From Sphingobium sp. CR2-8 (GTDB taxonomy: Bacteria > Pseudomonadota > Alphaproteobacteria > Sphingomonadales > Sphingomonadaceae): a DNA stretch of 64,000 nucleotides. Both the position numbers and the translations under genes were made by a program. The notes beneath the pieces were generated by a model. The model did not search any database. It saw only the letters and a program-made list of their open reading frames with translations, and had not been told where the DNA came from. Positions 40,100 through 50,039 of the stretch are shown in pieces (within the stretch, counting starts at the first letter, position 1; each line of letters opens with the position of its first letter). The stretch lies in assembly GCF_035818615.1 (NCBI RefSeq), contig NZ_JAYKZY010000002.1:2110501-2174500 (forward strand), read 5' to 3'.

Positions 40100-40495
40100 A
40101 TGAACGCGCTTTCCGCCACCGAACCCGATCGCTCCGGCCTTCAATCCATTGGCCAATGGATGCGCACTCTCGTCGATTATGTTCGGTCGGGAAAACCCGA
40201 TCTGACCAATCGCCAGATGGCGTTGATGATGACGGTCTATATAGTGTCAGGGCCGCATACGGTGCGCGGCCTGGCCGAAGCGCTGCATGTGTCAAAGCCC
40301 GTTATCACCCGCGCGTTGAACAAGCTTTCGGCGCTCGGCTATCTTCGCCGCGAGCGGGATGCGGCGGATCGTCGCAATATTTTTATCACCCGAACGCCAA
40401 AAGGGGCGGAATTTCTTGACGCCTTTCACCATTTCATCGCAGGAACCGCCCGCGATGACAGGCACGATCACATCCGCGCGGAACGCACCGCCTGA
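40100..40495 (+). CDS. MarR-family transcriptional regulator
   Basis: 131 aa with a winged helix: GLAEALHVSKPVITRALNKL as the recognition helix region and YLRRERDAADRRNIFITRT as the wing. Start ATG at 40100. Its 3' end overlaps the NlpC/P60 gene by 41 nt. Its targets may be its own operon; the effector is unknown. Confidence 0.87.
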   Translation: MNALSATEPDRSGLQSIGQWMRTLVDYVRSGKPDLTNRQMALMMTVYIVSGPHTVRGLAEALHVSKPVITRALNKLSALGYLRRERDAADRRNIFITRTPKGAEFLDAFHHFIAGTARDDRHDHIRAERTA

Positions 40496-41363
40496 AAGAA
40501 CCCGTTTCGAACTGGGCGGCCGTTCGGTCGCGCTGGATCGGCGCACGCATGCCGCGCGCGGCGACCTAGCCGATCTGTCGCTCGCCGGGGTTCTGTTTTC
40601 CGCCCACTATGCCCGCGCCGTGCCGCTGACCTGCGTCGCGGCGGGCACCACTATCTTGTCGGCCGCTGCGCCTACGGCCGAAGCGGTCAGCGAGCTACTG
40701 CGCGGCGAAACGTTCCACGCGCTCGACGTCATGACCGAATGGGCCTGGGGCTTTTGCGGGCATGACGGCTATGTCGGCTATATCCGCCGCGACGCGCTCG
40801 ATCTGCTGGAGCCGCACAACCACCGCATCAAGGTGGCAAGCGCGCCGCTGTTCAGCGCGCCGGACATCAAGTCTGCCATCGCCGACCATTGGCCGAGCGG
40901 TGCCTTGTTCTCCGGCGAAACGCAGGGCGCCTTCATCGCCTGCGCCGAAGGCTATATTCATGCCCGCCATGCCGAACCGGTCGACAGCAAGCCAGCCGAC
41001 TGGGTCGCCATCGCGGAACGCTATCTGGGCCAGCCCTATATCTGGGGCGGACGCGGCCATCGCGGCATCGACTGTTCGGGACTGGTGCAGGTGGCGCTGG
41101 GCCAGGCAGGCATGGCCGTCCCACGCGACACCGATCTGCAATGCGAAGGCATTGGCATGCCGATCGACAGCGACGCGGCGCTCACGCGCGGCGACCTGAT
41201 CTTCTTCTCCGGCCATGTCGGCATCATGGCCGACGCCAAGACCCTGCTGCACGCCAATGCCCACTGGATGGCGGTGGTGGCGGAGCCTCTGGCCGACGTC
41301 GTCGCGCGGTTGGCCGACAGCCATCCGCAGCCCATCATCGCGCGGCGGAGGATCAGCGCATGA
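40455..41363 (+). CDS. NlpC/P60 peptidase with SH3-like domain
   Basis: 302 aa. An N-terminal SH3-like region (about 35-150) precedes the NlpC/P60 domain with catalytic Cys in HRGIDCSGLVQ, His in FFSGHVGIMAD and a third polar residue in LLHANAH. It cleaves gamma-D-Glu-diaminopimelate bonds in murein peptides. There is no obvious signal peptide, so it may act on recycled peptides in the cytosol. Start ATG 40455 lies inside marR, with AGGA upstream; it overlaps argC by 4 nt. Confidence 0.88.
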   Translation: MTGTITSARNAPPERTRFELGGRSVALDRRTHAARGDLADLSLAGVLFSAHYARAVPLTCVAAGTTILSAAAPTAEAVSELLRGETFHALDVMTEWAWGFCGHDGYVGYIRRDALDLLEPHNHRIKVASAPLFSAPDIKSAIADHWPSGALFSGETQGAFIACAEGYIHARHAEPVDSKPADWVAIAERYLGQPYIWGGRGHRGIDCSGLVQVALGQAGMAVPRDTDLQCEGIGMPIDSDAALTRGDLIFFSGHVGIMADAKTLLHANAHWMAVVAEPLADVVARLADSHPQPIIARRRISA

Positions 41364-42304
41364 GCATCAACGTCTTCATTGATGGCGGTCATGGCACCAC
41401 CGGCATCGAAATTGCCGACCGGCTGGCCGGTCGCCCTGAACTGACGCTGCTCACCGTGGCGGAAGCACAGCGCCGGGATGCAGGCGCTCGCCGCGATGCG
41501 CTCAACGCCGCTGATATCGTGATTTTGTGCCTGCCCGACGACGCTGCACGCGAGGCCGTGTCCCTGATCGACAACGACCATAGCCGGGTCATCGATGCGT
41601 CGACCGCGCATCGCGTGGCCGATGGCTGGACCTATGGCTTCCCCGAACTGGAGCCGGGCCATCGCGACATTCTGGCGAACAGCCGCTTCGTCGCCAATCC
41701 CGGCTGCTGGCCGACCGGCTTTCTGGCGCTCGTCCGTCCGCTTGTGCTGGGCGGATTGCTACCGGTCGACTGGCCGGTGACGGTATCGGGCGCGTCGGGC
41801 TATTCGGGTGGTGGCAAGGCGATGATCGCCGAATATGAGGGCGACAGTGGCGCGCCCAGCGCCTTCCGCCCCTATGGCCTGTCGATGGGACATAAGCATG
41901 TGCCGGAAATGACGCGCTATTCGGGCCTGTCGCATCCGCCGCTGTTCGCCCCGGCGGTCGCCAACGCCTATCGCGGCATGATCGTCGAAGTGCCGCTCCA
42001 GTTGAGCGCAATGCACGGTTCGCCGACGGTCGCCGACGTCCACGCCGCACTGACGGCTGCCTATGCCGGGTCGCCGATCGTCAGCGTCGCGTCGCTGGAG
42101 GATAGCGCGGCCCTGGGCCAGGTAACGCTGGAGCATGTCGGCGCAACTGACCGGCTGGCGCTGTTCGTGTTCGGCAGCGAGACAAGCGGTCAGGCGCGAC
42201 TGGTCGCCGCCCTCGACAATCTGGGCAAGGGCGCGGCAGGCGCGGCGGTTCAGAATCTCAACATCCTGGCGGGCCTGCCCGAAATAGCGGGCCTGCGCCT
42301 CTAA
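41360..42304 (+). CDS. argC: N-acetyl-gamma-glutamyl-phosphate reductase, type 2
   Basis: A 314-aa enzyme of arginine synthesis that reduces N-acetylglutamyl phosphate to the semialdehyde. The length and N-terminus FIDGGHGTTGIEIADRL are those of the short type 2 ArgC. Catalytic C116 lies in NPGCWPTG; SGYSGGGKAMI is also conserved. ATG overlaps the upstream stop (ATGA), the end of a marR-NlpC/P60-argC chain. Confidence 0.94.
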   Translation: MSINVFIDGGHGTTGIEIADRLAGRPELTLLTVAEAQRRDAGARRDALNAADIVILCLPDDAAREAVSLIDNDHSRVIDASTAHRVADGWTYGFPELEPGHRDILANSRFVANPGCWPTGFLALVRPLVLGGLLPVDWPVTVSGASGYSGGGKAMIAEYEGDSGAPSAFRPYGLSMGHKHVPEMTRYSGLSHPPLFAPAVANAYRGMIVEVPLQLSAMHGSPTVADVHAALTAAYAGSPIVSVASLEDSAALGQVTLEHVGATDRLALFVFGSETSGQARLVAALDNLGKGAAGAAVQNLNILAGLPEIAGLRL

Positions 42305-42312
42305 CGCGTCTT

Positions 42313-42522
42313 TCAGTGAATGGTGCCAAGCGCCTGATCGTGGGTCAACAACACGATCAGCCGCTCTATTTGCCGCCAATGGCAGAAATGGATGTGATTG
42401 CCCATGTCCAGGCTGCGGTCGGCCCGCGCCGCGGCTTCATAGCCGGCGTCGTCGCCGAAAGCGGCGATCAACTCGGCCGCATCATCATAGCTCTTTCGAC
42501 CCGAAAGATATGGCAACTGCAT
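42313..42522 (-). CDS. Small conserved protein, function unknown
   Basis: 69 aa, convergent with argC. The segment MGNHIHFCHWRQIERLIVLL and codon use typical of the genome suggest a real gene. I believe similar small proteins occur widely in sphingomonads, but I cannot name a family. Confidence 0.65.
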   Translation of the reverse strand: MQLPYLSGRKSYDDAAELIAAFGDDAGYEAAARADRSLDMGNHIHFCHWRQIERLIVLLTHDQALGTIH

Positions 42523-42763
42523 AGCAAACCCCGACTTTTATTTGGCGACCTTATTATGAAGCATGCCCTTCAATCGCCGTGCCATTTCAGGGCTTTGGCG
42601 GCACTGGCCGGATTACAGGGTGAATCGGTCGTTAGCCAAATCCCGATATGACACATCGGTCCCGCGCCGGGACGATCGATCCCGAAACGGGCCATCGCCC
42701 GTGACAGGCGCATCACGCCCCAAGGCGCTAGCCTTGTTCGCCGGTCCATGGCAAGGGGCGGTG

Positions 42764-42937
42764 ATGACCAAGGGGAAGAAAGAACCGACCGGCGCTGGCG
42801 CGATCATCGCCTTCCTGATTCTGGGCGGCGCGATCGGCGGTGGATTGTTGGGCCAGCCCAGCATCGGGCTGCTGGTCGGCGCGGGCGCGGGCGTGCTGAT
42901 CGCGCTGCTGCTATGGCTGCGCGAACGCGGTAAATAA
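42764..42937 (+). CDS. Small two-helix membrane protein
   Basis: 57 aa: basic N-terminus (MTKGKKEPT) and two Gly/Ala/Leu-rich helices (AIIAFLILGGAIGGGLLG and IGLLVGAGAGVLIALLLWL), ending in a basic RERGK. A GGGGCG box precedes the ATG. Unknown function. The preceding 42523-42763 stretch shows nothing I can name. Confidence 0.65.
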   Translation: MTKGKKEPTGAGAIIAFLILGGAIGGGLLGQPSIGLLVGAGAGVLIALLLWLRERGK

Positions 42938-42988
42938 GCCGCCGAGACCGCCTTGCCCACAGCCATGGCTCCGCATAGATGTGGGCGC

Positions 42989-44314
42989 ATGAAGAAGCAT
43001 ATCCTGGCCCTCGCCCTTATCCTCCTCCTGATCGGCGGCGGTATTTTCCTGTATCTCGCGCAGGGCAATACCGCGCAACTGCCCCCGGGCGCGGATACGG
43101 GCAAGGAGCCGGTGTTCACGACCCCGCGCAACGAGATGTTTCCGACCGTCAACATCGCCGACGTGAAGCCGTGGACCGCTAACGAAAAGCCGGTTGCGGC
43201 CAAGGGGCTGGTCGTCGCGCGCTATGCCAACGGCCTTGCCCATCCGCGTTCGATGCTGCGCCTGCCCAATGGCGACATATTGGTCGCCGAAACCAACAGC
43301 CCGCCCCGCCCGCAGGGCGGCATCGTGAACAAGGTGATGGGCTATCTGATGAACAAGGCGGGCGCGGGCGTCCCGTCGGCCAATCGCATCACCCTGCTGC
43401 GCGACGCCGATGGCGACGGCCGCGCCGAAACCAAGACGGCGTTCCTCACCGGTCTCAATTCGCCTTATGGCATGGCGCTCATTGGCGACACGCTCTTCGT
43501 CGCGAACACCGATGCGCTGATGGCCTTCCCCTATAAGGCGGGCGAAACGGCGATCACGGCCAAGGGCCGCAAGATCCTGAACCTGCCCGCCCAGGCCCCC
43601 AATATGCACTGGACCAGAAGCCTGACCGCCAGCCCCGAGGGGCTGCTCTATCTGGGCGTAGGCTCCAACAGCAATATCGGCGAAAATGGGTTGGAGAGCG
43701 AAGCCAACCGCGCGCTGGTGCTGGAAGTGAACCCCAAGACCAACGGCTATCGCATCTTCGCTTCGGGCCTGCGCAATCCCGTGGGCCTGGCCTTCGAACC
43801 CAAAAGCGGCGCGCTCTGGGGCGTGGTCAACGAACGCGACATGCTGGGCGGAGACCTCGTCCCCGACTATCTGACCCGGGTCGAATTCGGCGCCTTCTAC
43901 GGCTGGCCCTGGAATTATTGGGGCGGGTATGAAGACCGCCGCGTCCAGCCGCAGCGCCCCGAAATTCGCGAATATACCAAGCGCCCCGATTATGCGCTAG
44001 GCAATCATGTCGCCCCGCTTGGCCTGACCTTCGCCGACAAGCTGCAACTGGGCGCACCCTTCACCGACGGCGCGATCGTGGGCCTGCATGGCAGCTGGAA
44101 TCGCAAGCCTGCCGCCGGATACAAGGTCGTCTATGTCGGCTTTGCTGATGGCGAAGCGGGCAAGGCCAAGCCGGTGGACCTGCTGACCGGTTTCCTCGAC
44201 AAGGATGGCGATGCCCATGGCCGCCCGGTCGACGTCACCGCCGACGCCAAGGGCGCGCTGCTGGTCAGCGACGATGTCGGCGGCGTGATCTGGCGCGTGA
44301 CGAAGGGGCAATAA
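42989..44314 (+). CDS. PQQ-type sugar (sorbosone-like) dehydrogenase
   Basis: A 441-aa beta-propeller protein with an N-terminal signal anchor (HILALALILLLIGGGIFL), hence periplasmic. Propeller motifs: HPRSMLRLPNGDILVAET, GLNSPYGMALIGDTLFVANTD, GLRNPVGLAFEP, LHGSWNRKPAAGYKV. The family oxidises aldoses or sorbosone using PQQ. Substrate and PQQ supply cannot be judged from here. Confidence 0.87.
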   Translation: MKKHILALALILLLIGGGIFLYLAQGNTAQLPPGADTGKEPVFTTPRNEMFPTVNIADVKPWTANEKPVAAKGLVVARYANGLAHPRSMLRLPNGDILVAETNSPPRPQGGIVNKVMGYLMNKAGAGVPSANRITLLRDADGDGRAETKTAFLTGLNSPYGMALIGDTLFVANTDALMAFPYKAGETAITAKGRKILNLPAQAPNMHWTRSLTASPEGLLYLGVGSNSNIGENGLESEANRALVLEVNPKTNGYRIFASGLRNPVGLAFEPKSGALWGVVNERDMLGGDLVPDYLTRVEFGAFYGWPWNYWGGYEDRRVQPQRPEIREYTKRPDYALGNHVAPLGLTFADKLQLGAPFTDGAIVGLHGSWNRKPAAGYKVVYVGFADGEAGKAKPVDLLTGFLDKDGDAHGRPVDVTADAKGALLVSDDVGGVIWRVTKGQ

Positions 44315-44334
44315 TCGGGGCCGGGCGGGCGGCT

Positions 44335-45153
44335 TTAAAGCGTCAGCCCATTCCGCCCGGCCAGTTCCACGACATATTGCCACGCGACCCGGCCCGATCG
44401 GCTGCCGCGCTGGGTCGACCACTGGATCGCTTCCAACGGGTCGAACGCGATGCCGAGCCTGCCCGCATAGCCGCTGACGATCGCGACATAGGCGTCCTGA
44501 TCCAGCGCATGAAAGCCAAGGCTCAGGCCAAACCGGTCGGACAAGGCCATCTTGTCGTCCACCACGTCACGCGGATTGATGGGGTCGTCCTGTTCCGACA
44601 GGTGGCGCGGCACGATATGGCGGCGGTTGGACGTCACATAAAGCCGGACATTGGTCGGCCGCGCCGCCGTCCCGCCCTGCAACAGCGATCGCAGCGCGCG
44701 GGCGTCGCCCACGCCCTGCTCCTCGAACCCCAGGTCATCCAGAAACAGGATGAAGGGCCGCGTCGTGCCCCGCAGCAAGGAAAAGAGCGCGGGGAGGCTC
44801 GCCAGTTCGTCGATCGCGCACTGCATCAGGGCGATGTCCTGCCCTTCCCCCTGCAACAGACCGACGACGGAAGCGACCGCCGCCGACTTGCCCGTCCCGC
44901 GCGCGCCCCATAGCAGCACATCATGCGCCGCATGCCCGGCCGCATGGCGGCGGCTATTGTCCAGCAGCGCGCCTTTTTGCGCATCGATCCCGGCCAACAG
45001 CGCATAGTCCACCGGCGCGAACGCCTCCACCGCCTGGATCGCGCGCCCGTCCCAGACATAGGCCGGGAACGCGTCGAGGTCAGCGGACACGGGCGGCGGC
45101 GGCGCGAGCCGCTCCAGCGCCTCGGCGATACGGGTCAGAAGTGCGTCGGTCAT
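44335..45153 (-). CDS. DUF815-family AAA+ ATPase
   Basis: 272 aa. Walker A GARGTGKS (about 83-90), Walker B FILFLDDLGF, sensor-like RLYVTSNRRH and the family's DVVDDKMALSDRFGLSLGF segment. Cellular role unknown in this family. Convergent with the PQQ dehydrogenase gene, with only 20 nt between them. Confidence 0.86.
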   Translation of the reverse strand: MTDALLTRIAEALERLAPPPPVSADLDAFPAYVWDGRAIQAVEAFAPVDYALLAGIDAQKGALLDNSRRHAAGHAAHDVLLWGARGTGKSAAVASVVGLLQGEGQDIALMQCAIDELASLPALFSLLRGTTRPFILFLDDLGFEEQGVGDARALRSLLQGGTAARPTNVRLYVTSNRRHIVPRHLSEQDDPINPRDVVDDKMALSDRFGLSLGFHALDQDAYVAIVSGYAGRLGIAFDPLEAIQWSTQRGSRSGRVAWQYVVELAGRNGLTL

Positions 45154-45255
45154 GCCGGGGGATTAGCCATGGATAGGGTCGGCGGCAAGGTGCGGCGGGA
45201 CTAGCGCCTGCGGCTGATGTCATGCCCCTGACGCAATGGCCTTTTACTCGCGGAC

Positions 45256-46233
45256 ATGGGGGTCTATATCGCGGGGGTTGTGACTATCGCTCATCCAGTC
45301 TTTTCCACCAGATCCTGCCGCTATGGCACAGAGTCCTTGCGGGAAGCAGCCTTGCTCATCCGTGCGGGAGAACCCGTGGCCGTGCCGACCGAGACGGTCT
45401 ATGGCCTGGCCGCCGACGCCACTGACACCAACGCCGTCGCCGCCATCTACAGCGCAAAGGGGCGACCCAGCTTCAATCCGCTGATCGTCCATGTCGCCGA
45501 TCGCGACATGGCGGGGCGGCTGGCCGATTTTTCTACCGTGGCGGACCTTCTGGCCGACCGCTTCTGGCCGGGGCCTCTAACCCTGGTGCTGCCGGTCCGC
45601 GCGGACAGCGGCCTGTCCCCGCTTGTCACCGCCGGCCTGCCGACCGTCGCGCTGCGCCTGCCCGCCCATCCGGCGATGCGCGCGCTCATTCGGACAAGCG
45701 GCTGCCCCCTTGCCGCCCCGTCCGCCAATCGCAGCGGATCGATCAGCCCCACCCGCGCCGAGCATGTGCTGGCCAGCCTGGACGGCAAGATCCGCATGAT
45801 CCTGGACGAAGGACCGACCAGCGAGGGGCTGGAATCCACCATCGCCGCCCCTGAAGCGGATCGCATCCGCCTGCTCCGCCCCGGTCCGGTGACCACCGCC
45901 ATGCTGGAGGACGCGACGGGATTGCCCGTCATCGTCGGCGATGACGCAAAGATCGAAGCGCCGGGCCAGCTCGAAAGCCATTACGCCCCGTCAAAACCGG
46001 TGCGGCTAAACGCGCTGCGAGCGGAGAAGGACGAATATCTGATCGGCTTCGGCCTGATGCCCTGCCACATCAACCTGAGCCAGGAGGCCAACATCCAGGA
46101 AGCCGCCGCTCATCTGTTCGCGGCCCTGCATGTCGCGGACGCCAGCGCCGCCGCCCGCATCGCGGTCGCCCCCATCCCGAACAACGGGATCGGCGCGGCC
46201 ATTAACGACCGGTTGAAACGCGCGGCGGCTTGA
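45256..46233 (+). CDS. L-threonylcarbamoyladenylate synthase, Sua5 type
   Basis: 325 aa: an N-terminal YrdC domain (VPTETVYGLAADA, SAKGRPSFNPLIVHV, PLAAPSANRSG) and a C-terminal Sua5 domain joined by SHYAPSKPVRL. It makes the TC-AMP donor for t6A37 in ANN-decoding tRNAs. The exact start is uncertain: ATG 45256 or a GTG about 24 nt later, with no clear ribosome binding site. Confidence 0.93.
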   Translation: MGVYIAGVVTIAHPVFSTRSCRYGTESLREAALLIRAGEPVAVPTETVYGLAADATDTNAVAAIYSAKGRPSFNPLIVHVADRDMAGRLADFSTVADLLADRFWPGPLTLVLPVRADSGLSPLVTAGLPTVALRLPAHPAMRALIRTSGCPLAAPSANRSGSISPTRAEHVLASLDGKIRMILDEGPTSEGLESTIAAPEADRIRLLRPGPVTTAMLEDATGLPVIVGDDAKIEAPGQLESHYAPSKPVRLNALRAEKDEYLIGFGLMPCHINLSQEANIQEAAAHLFAALHVADASAAARIAVAPIPNNGIGAAINDRLKRAAA

Positions 46234-46275
46234 GCACGGGATTGGTGGTTTCGGTAGTTACCAACATCAAACATA

Positions 46276-46376
46276 CGTTCGGGCTGAGCTTGTCGAAGCC
46301 CATTACTCTTTTAGTAAGAGAGACACCCTTTGACTGTCCTGCCAGAAAGGCGCTCAGGATAGGCTCGGCGCGAACG
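46276..46376. repeat. Palindromic repeat family A, decayed
   Basis: The left arm (46276-46301, CGTTCGGGCTGAGCTTGT then CGAAGCCC) is intact. The right arm (AGGCTCGGCGCGAACG, 46361-46376) is diverged and the loop is long, with a small internal hairpin (CTCTTTTAGTAAGAG). It lies between tsaC-type and lipoprotein genes that converge. Confidence 0.65.
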
Positions 46377-46450
46377 GCATGCAATGGTCGAGCCACTTCC
46401 CGCCCAAACGCCCATAAAGGGCCAAGCACCCGTCAGCCCTGCCCCCTATC

Positions 46451-46714
46451 TCACCGGCAGTTATCATAGCCCGCATCGCGGCATTGCCGACGTCGCGCCT
46501 CGTCCGCCTTTTTGCGTTCCTTGCCTTCGCGCGCTTCCTGCTTGCGCATCTTGCGCCCATAGTTGCGGTCGGCCTCTTCCTGGCTGGTGGTCGACCAGTC
46601 CACGACCTGCGATCCCGCGCGCACCGGCGCGGTCACGACGCTTGCAACCGTGCGGACGCAGCCCGGCAGCGTCAACAGCAGCAACGGCGCGCCCAGCAAC
46701 AACTTCATCTTCAT
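46451..46714 (-). CDS. Small lipoprotein, function unknown
   Basis: 87 aa: signal with lipobox LTLPGC, a Val/Ala-rich segment (ASVVTAPVRAGSQVVDW), and a highly charged C-terminal helix (RKMRKQEAREGKERKKADEA) ending in two cysteines. Probably anchored to a membrane; no family recognised. Confidence 0.72.
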   Translation of the reverse strand: MKMKLLLGAPLLLLTLPGCVRTVASVVTAPVRAGSQVVDWSTTSQEEADRNYGRKMRKQEAREGKERKKADEARRRQCRDAGYDNCR

Positions 46715-46809
46715 GGTTCATCCCCGACTTGTGCGTTCGCGCGTCCTTAGCATGGGACGGATGAACCGCCCACTAAGGACGGCGCGAAACACAAAAGTCG
46801 GTGGAAAAA

Positions 46810-47343
46810 TCAGTCCTCGATGCGCGCGGCAAAGCCCTTGCGCAACTTGGCCAATTTGGGCGGGATCACCGCCATGCAATAGGGGTTCTGGTCGCCGACC
46901 CGGTCCCAATATTTCTGATGATAATCCTCGGCCGGATACCAGGGCGCATCCGCCTCGATCGTGGTCACGATCGGATCGCTCTGATCCGCCTGCGCCCGCT
47001 CGATCGCCGCCTGCGCATCTGCCTCCTGCTCGGGCGAATGCGGGAAGATAGCCGACCGATATTGCGTGCCGACGTCGTTGCCCTGGCGGTTCAGCGTCGT
47101 GGGATTATGCGTGGCGAAGAAAATGTCGAGCAGATCGGCATAAGTTATAACCGTCGGGTCATAGGTTATACGGATCGCCTCGGCATGTCCGGTCGTGCCC
47201 GAACATACCTGCTCGTAGGTCGGATTGGGCCTCTCCCCGCCGATATAGCCGCTCTCCACACCCTCTACACCCCGGAGGTTCTGATACACCGCCTCGGTAC
47301 ACCAGAAACATCCTCCAGCCAGCGTCGCGATTTCCTGCGCCAT
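46810..47343 (-). CDS. msrA: Peptide methionine sulfoxide reductase A
   Basis: A 177-aa repair enzyme reducing Met-S-sulfoxide. GCFWC holds catalytic Cys12; [20 protein letters not shown] and [10 protein letters not shown] follow. I chose ATG 47341-47343 (MAQEIATL), since AAGGA sits 7 nt upstream; the frame continues six codons further. It lies 41 nt downstream of fadD. Confidence 0.94.
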   Translation of the reverse strand: MAQEIATLAGGCFWCTEAVYQNLRGVEGVESGYIGGERPNPTYEQVCSGTTGHAEAIRITYDPTVITYADLLDIFFATHNPTTLNRQGNDVGTQYRSAIFPHSPEQEADAQAAIERAQADQSDPIVTTIEADAPWYPAEDYHQKYWDRVGDQNPYCMAVIPPKLAKLRKGFAARIED

Positions 47344-47384
47344 ATTCATGTCCTTATCCATGTTGCCAACACAGATAGGAAGGA

Positions 47385-49091
47385 TCAGGCGTCGGTTCCA
47401 GCCTGCTGCCGCGCCGCATCCGCTTTCGCACGCTCCTCGGCCACCAGTTCCTTGCGCGATAATTTGCCGACCAACGTCTTGGGCAGGTTCAGCCGCACTT
47501 CCACTTCGCAGACCCGCTCATGCTTGCCTAGTTGCGGGTTGGCCCAGTCCTTCAAGGCCGCGCCGTCGATCTCCGCCCCCTCATTCAGGGTCACGAACGC
47601 CTTGGGCTGTTCGCCCCGATAATGATCGGGCACCCCGATCACCAACGCCTCCTTGACGGCGGGATGGTGGTAGAGCACCGCCTCCACCTGGCTGGGGAAG
47701 ACCTTGAACCCGCCGACCGCGATCATGTCCTTCAACCGATCGACGATCTTCACATAGCCGTCCTCGTCGATCAGGCCGACATCGCCCGTCCGCACAAACT
47801 CGCCGATAAACACTTCCGCATCGGCGTCCGGCCTGTTCCAATAGCCCTTCATGATCTGCGGCCCTGCGAACAGCAGTTCGCCCGGCTCGCCTTCGGGCGG
47901 GGGACGGGTCGGATCTTCGCGATCGACCAGCTTCACGCGCGTCCCCGGCACCGGCTGGCCCACCGTCCCGGTCTTGTTCAACCCCTCATAGGGATTGGAG
48001 CAGACGATCGGACTGGTTTCGGTCAGGCCATAGCCTTCGATCAGCTTGGCTCCGGTCGCCGCCTCGAACTTCTGCCGCAGTTCCAGCGCCAGCGGCGCGC
48101 CGCCCGAAATACAGGCGCGCAGCGATGAAAAATCGATGTTCCGGATCGCGGGATGATCCAGCAGCGCCTGGAACATGGTGGGTACGCCCGGCAGCGACGT
48201 CGCCTTCACCCGCTGCACCGCTGCAAGCACCTGCGCCGCGTCGAACCGTGGCAGCATCACCATTTCGCCGCCGTTGATGACCGTGCGGTTGAGCGTGCAG
48301 GTATTGGCGAAGACGTGGAAGAAAGGCAGCACCGCGATGATCCGGTCGGCCTCGTTCGCATGCGGGTCGATGGCCTGCGCCTGCCGCGCATTGGCGGTCA
48401 AATTCTGGTGGGTCAGCATCGCCCCCTTGGGCGTGCCGGTTGTCCCGCCGGTATATTGCAGCAACGCCACGTCGTTGACCGGATCGATCTCCGGCACCGA
48501 ACAGGCGCCCGCATTGGCGATGAGCCGGTCGTAGCGGATCACGCGTGGATCGTCCGGCAGGGCGACGCTCTCGCTGGCCTTGAACCAGCGGAACAGCAGC
48601 GACTTCACCGGCGACAGCACTTCGGCGACCGATCCGACCACCAGGGTTTCGAGCGTACTGTCCTCCAGCACCTCCAGCGCGGTGGGCAGCAGCGCCTTCG
48701 CCGACAGGGTGAAAAGGATTTTAGTGCCGCTATCTTCGACCTGATGCTCCAGTTCGGCGGCGCTGTAGAGGGGGGAGAAGTTGACGACGATCGCACCGGC
48801 CATCAGCGCGCCATAATAGGCCGCGACATAATGGGGCGTGTTGGGCAGGTAGAGGCCGACCCGGTCGCCCTTCTGCACGCCCTTCTGCTGCAAACCGCAG
48901 GCGACGGAGCGTATCTGCTCCAGCATCGCGCCATAGCTGAAACGCCGCCCCATGAAGTCGATCATCGGCGCGTCAGGATGGGCGGTCGCGCTGTTCACGA
49001 CCATGTCGCCCATCGACAGCGGGGGGAATGTCTGGTCCCAGACCGTAGGGTGCTGGTACCGCTCTCTCCAGGTTTTTTCTATGCTCTCCAT
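47385..49091 (-). CDS. fadD: Long-chain fatty-acid--CoA ligase
   Basis: A 568-aa AMP-forming acyl-CoA synthetase. The ATP motif [23 protein letters not shown] and the C-terminal [15 protein letters not shown] hinge are intact. Activates fatty acids for oxidation or lipid synthesis. It is followed by msrA on the same strand. Confidence 0.92.
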   Translation of the reverse strand: MESIEKTWRERYQHPTVWDQTFPPLSMGDMVVNSATAHPDAPMIDFMGRRFSYGAMLEQIRSVACGLQQKGVQKGDRVGLYLPNTPHYVAAYYGALMAGAIVVNFSPLYSAAELEHQVEDSGTKILFTLSAKALLPTALEVLEDSTLETLVVGSVAEVLSPVKSLLFRWFKASESVALPDDPRVIRYDRLIANAGACSVPEIDPVNDVALLQYTGGTTGTPKGAMLTHQNLTANARQAQAIDPHANEADRIIAVLPFFHVFANTCTLNRTVINGGEMVMLPRFDAAQVLAAVQRVKATSLPGVPTMFQALLDHPAIRNIDFSSLRACISGGAPLALELRQKFEAATGAKLIEGYGLTETSPIVCSNPYEGLNKTGTVGQPVPGTRVKLVDREDPTRPPPEGEPGELLFAGPQIMKGYWNRPDADAEVFIGEFVRTGDVGLIDEDGYVKIVDRLKDMIAVGGFKVFPSQVEAVLYHHPAVKEALVIGVPDHYRGEQPKAFVTLNEGAEIDGAALKDWANPQLGKHERVCEVEVRLNLPKTLVGKLSRKELVAEERAKADAARQQAGTDA

Positions 49092-49141
49092 GCCCGAAGT
49101 GTATGGGCACGGCCCGCTTTACGCAAGCGTCAAGCACAGCA

Positions 49142-49180
49142 AAAAGGGCCGCGTGACGTGCGCCACGCGGCCCTTAAAAA
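49142..49180 (-). terminator. Terminator of trcR
   Basis: Stem AAGGGCCGCGTG / CACGCGGCCCTT around an 8-nt loop, with T-runs on both sides. It lies between trcR and fadD, in line with ending the trcR transcript. Confidence 0.8.
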
Positions 49181-49227
49181 TGCTGCATCGCAGCGACTTA
49201 GCATAAGCCGCCGATGACGCTACGGCA

Positions 49228-49926
49228 TCACACCTCGCCCTTGTTGTTGCTGAACGGGTCGATGATCGTGGCGGTCGCGGAAATCAGGTCGGTTTCGCTC
49301 TTCAACGCTTCCTCGGCGCGACGCAAAGTGTCCTGACGCTCACGCCGCAGTTCCTCGATCAGCGCCTCGCGGTCGCCATCCAGGCGCGAATCAGTCGGGG
49401 CCTCGATGCCCGCCTTCTTCGCGGCCTTTGCCACCAGGGCATCCAGTTCGCGCTGCGAACACAGGCCCAGCGTCACCGGATCCTTCGGCGTGATGTTGGA
49501 GATATTCCAATGGGTGCGATCACGGATCGCGGCGATGGTCGTGCGCGTCGTGCCGATCAGCTTGCCGATGGCCCCGTCCGAAATTTCGGGGTGATGGCGC
49601 AGGATCCAGGCGATGCCGTCCGGCTTGTCCTGGCGCTTGCTGACCGGGGTGTAGCGCGGGCCCTTGGTCCGGCGAACCGGCTCGGGGCCTTTGAGCATCT
49701 TCAACCGATAGTCGGGATTGCTCTCACCCTTGTGGATTTCGTCCATGGTGATTTCATGGGCGCGCACCGGGTCGCGGCCCGTATACTTGATGCTGGCGGT
49801 ATCGTCGGCGATCGCCTGCACTTCCAGGATGTGAAGCCCGCAGAATTCCGCGATCTGGTCGAAGCTCAGAGCGCTGTTGTCGACCAGCCAACTGGCGGTC
49901 GCATGGGGCATAAGGGGCTGGGACAC
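49228..49926 (-). CDS. trcR: TrcR-like cell-cycle transcriptional regulator (DUF1013)
   Basis: 232 aa. GTG at 49924-49926 behind GGAGAAACCCC gives the usual N-terminus MSQPLMPHATA. The family pattern follows: WLVDNSALSFDQIAEFCGLH, KYTGRDPVRAHEIT, RRTKGPRYTPVSKRQDKPDGIAWIL and an HTH-like ISDGAIGKLIGTTRTTIAAI. DUF1013 members are conserved in alphaproteobacteria and linked to cell-cycle transcription. C-terminal helix charged. Confidence 0.88.
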   Translation of the reverse strand: MSQPLMPHATASWLVDNSALSFDQIAEFCGLHILEVQAIADDTASIKYTGRDPVRAHEITMDEIHKGESNPDYRLKMLKGPEPVRRTKGPRYTPVSKRQDKPDGIAWILRHHPEISDGAIGKLIGTTRTTIAAIRDRTHWNISNITPKDPVTLGLCSQRELDALVAKAAKKAGIEAPTDSRLDGDREALIEELRRERQDTLRRAEEALKSETDLISATATIIDPFSNNKGEV

Positions 49927-49952
49927 GGGGTTTCTCCGGCACGTAAAAACGA

Positions 49953-49980
49953 TAAGGGCCGCCCAATCAGGGCGGCCGCG
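49953..49980 (-). terminator. Hairpin between the glycosyltransferase gene and trcR
   Basis: An 8-bp perfect stem GGCCGCCC / GGGCGGCC with a 5-nt loop. On the minus strand it is followed, after a few bases, by GTTTTTAC. It could end the glycosyltransferase transcript just before trcR starts. Confidence 0.55.
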
Positions 49981-50039
49981 ACCGTTTGGAGATAGAGCAT
50001 CCCGCCGCGTCCGGCAAGAAAATAGCATAGGGTGGCGCG

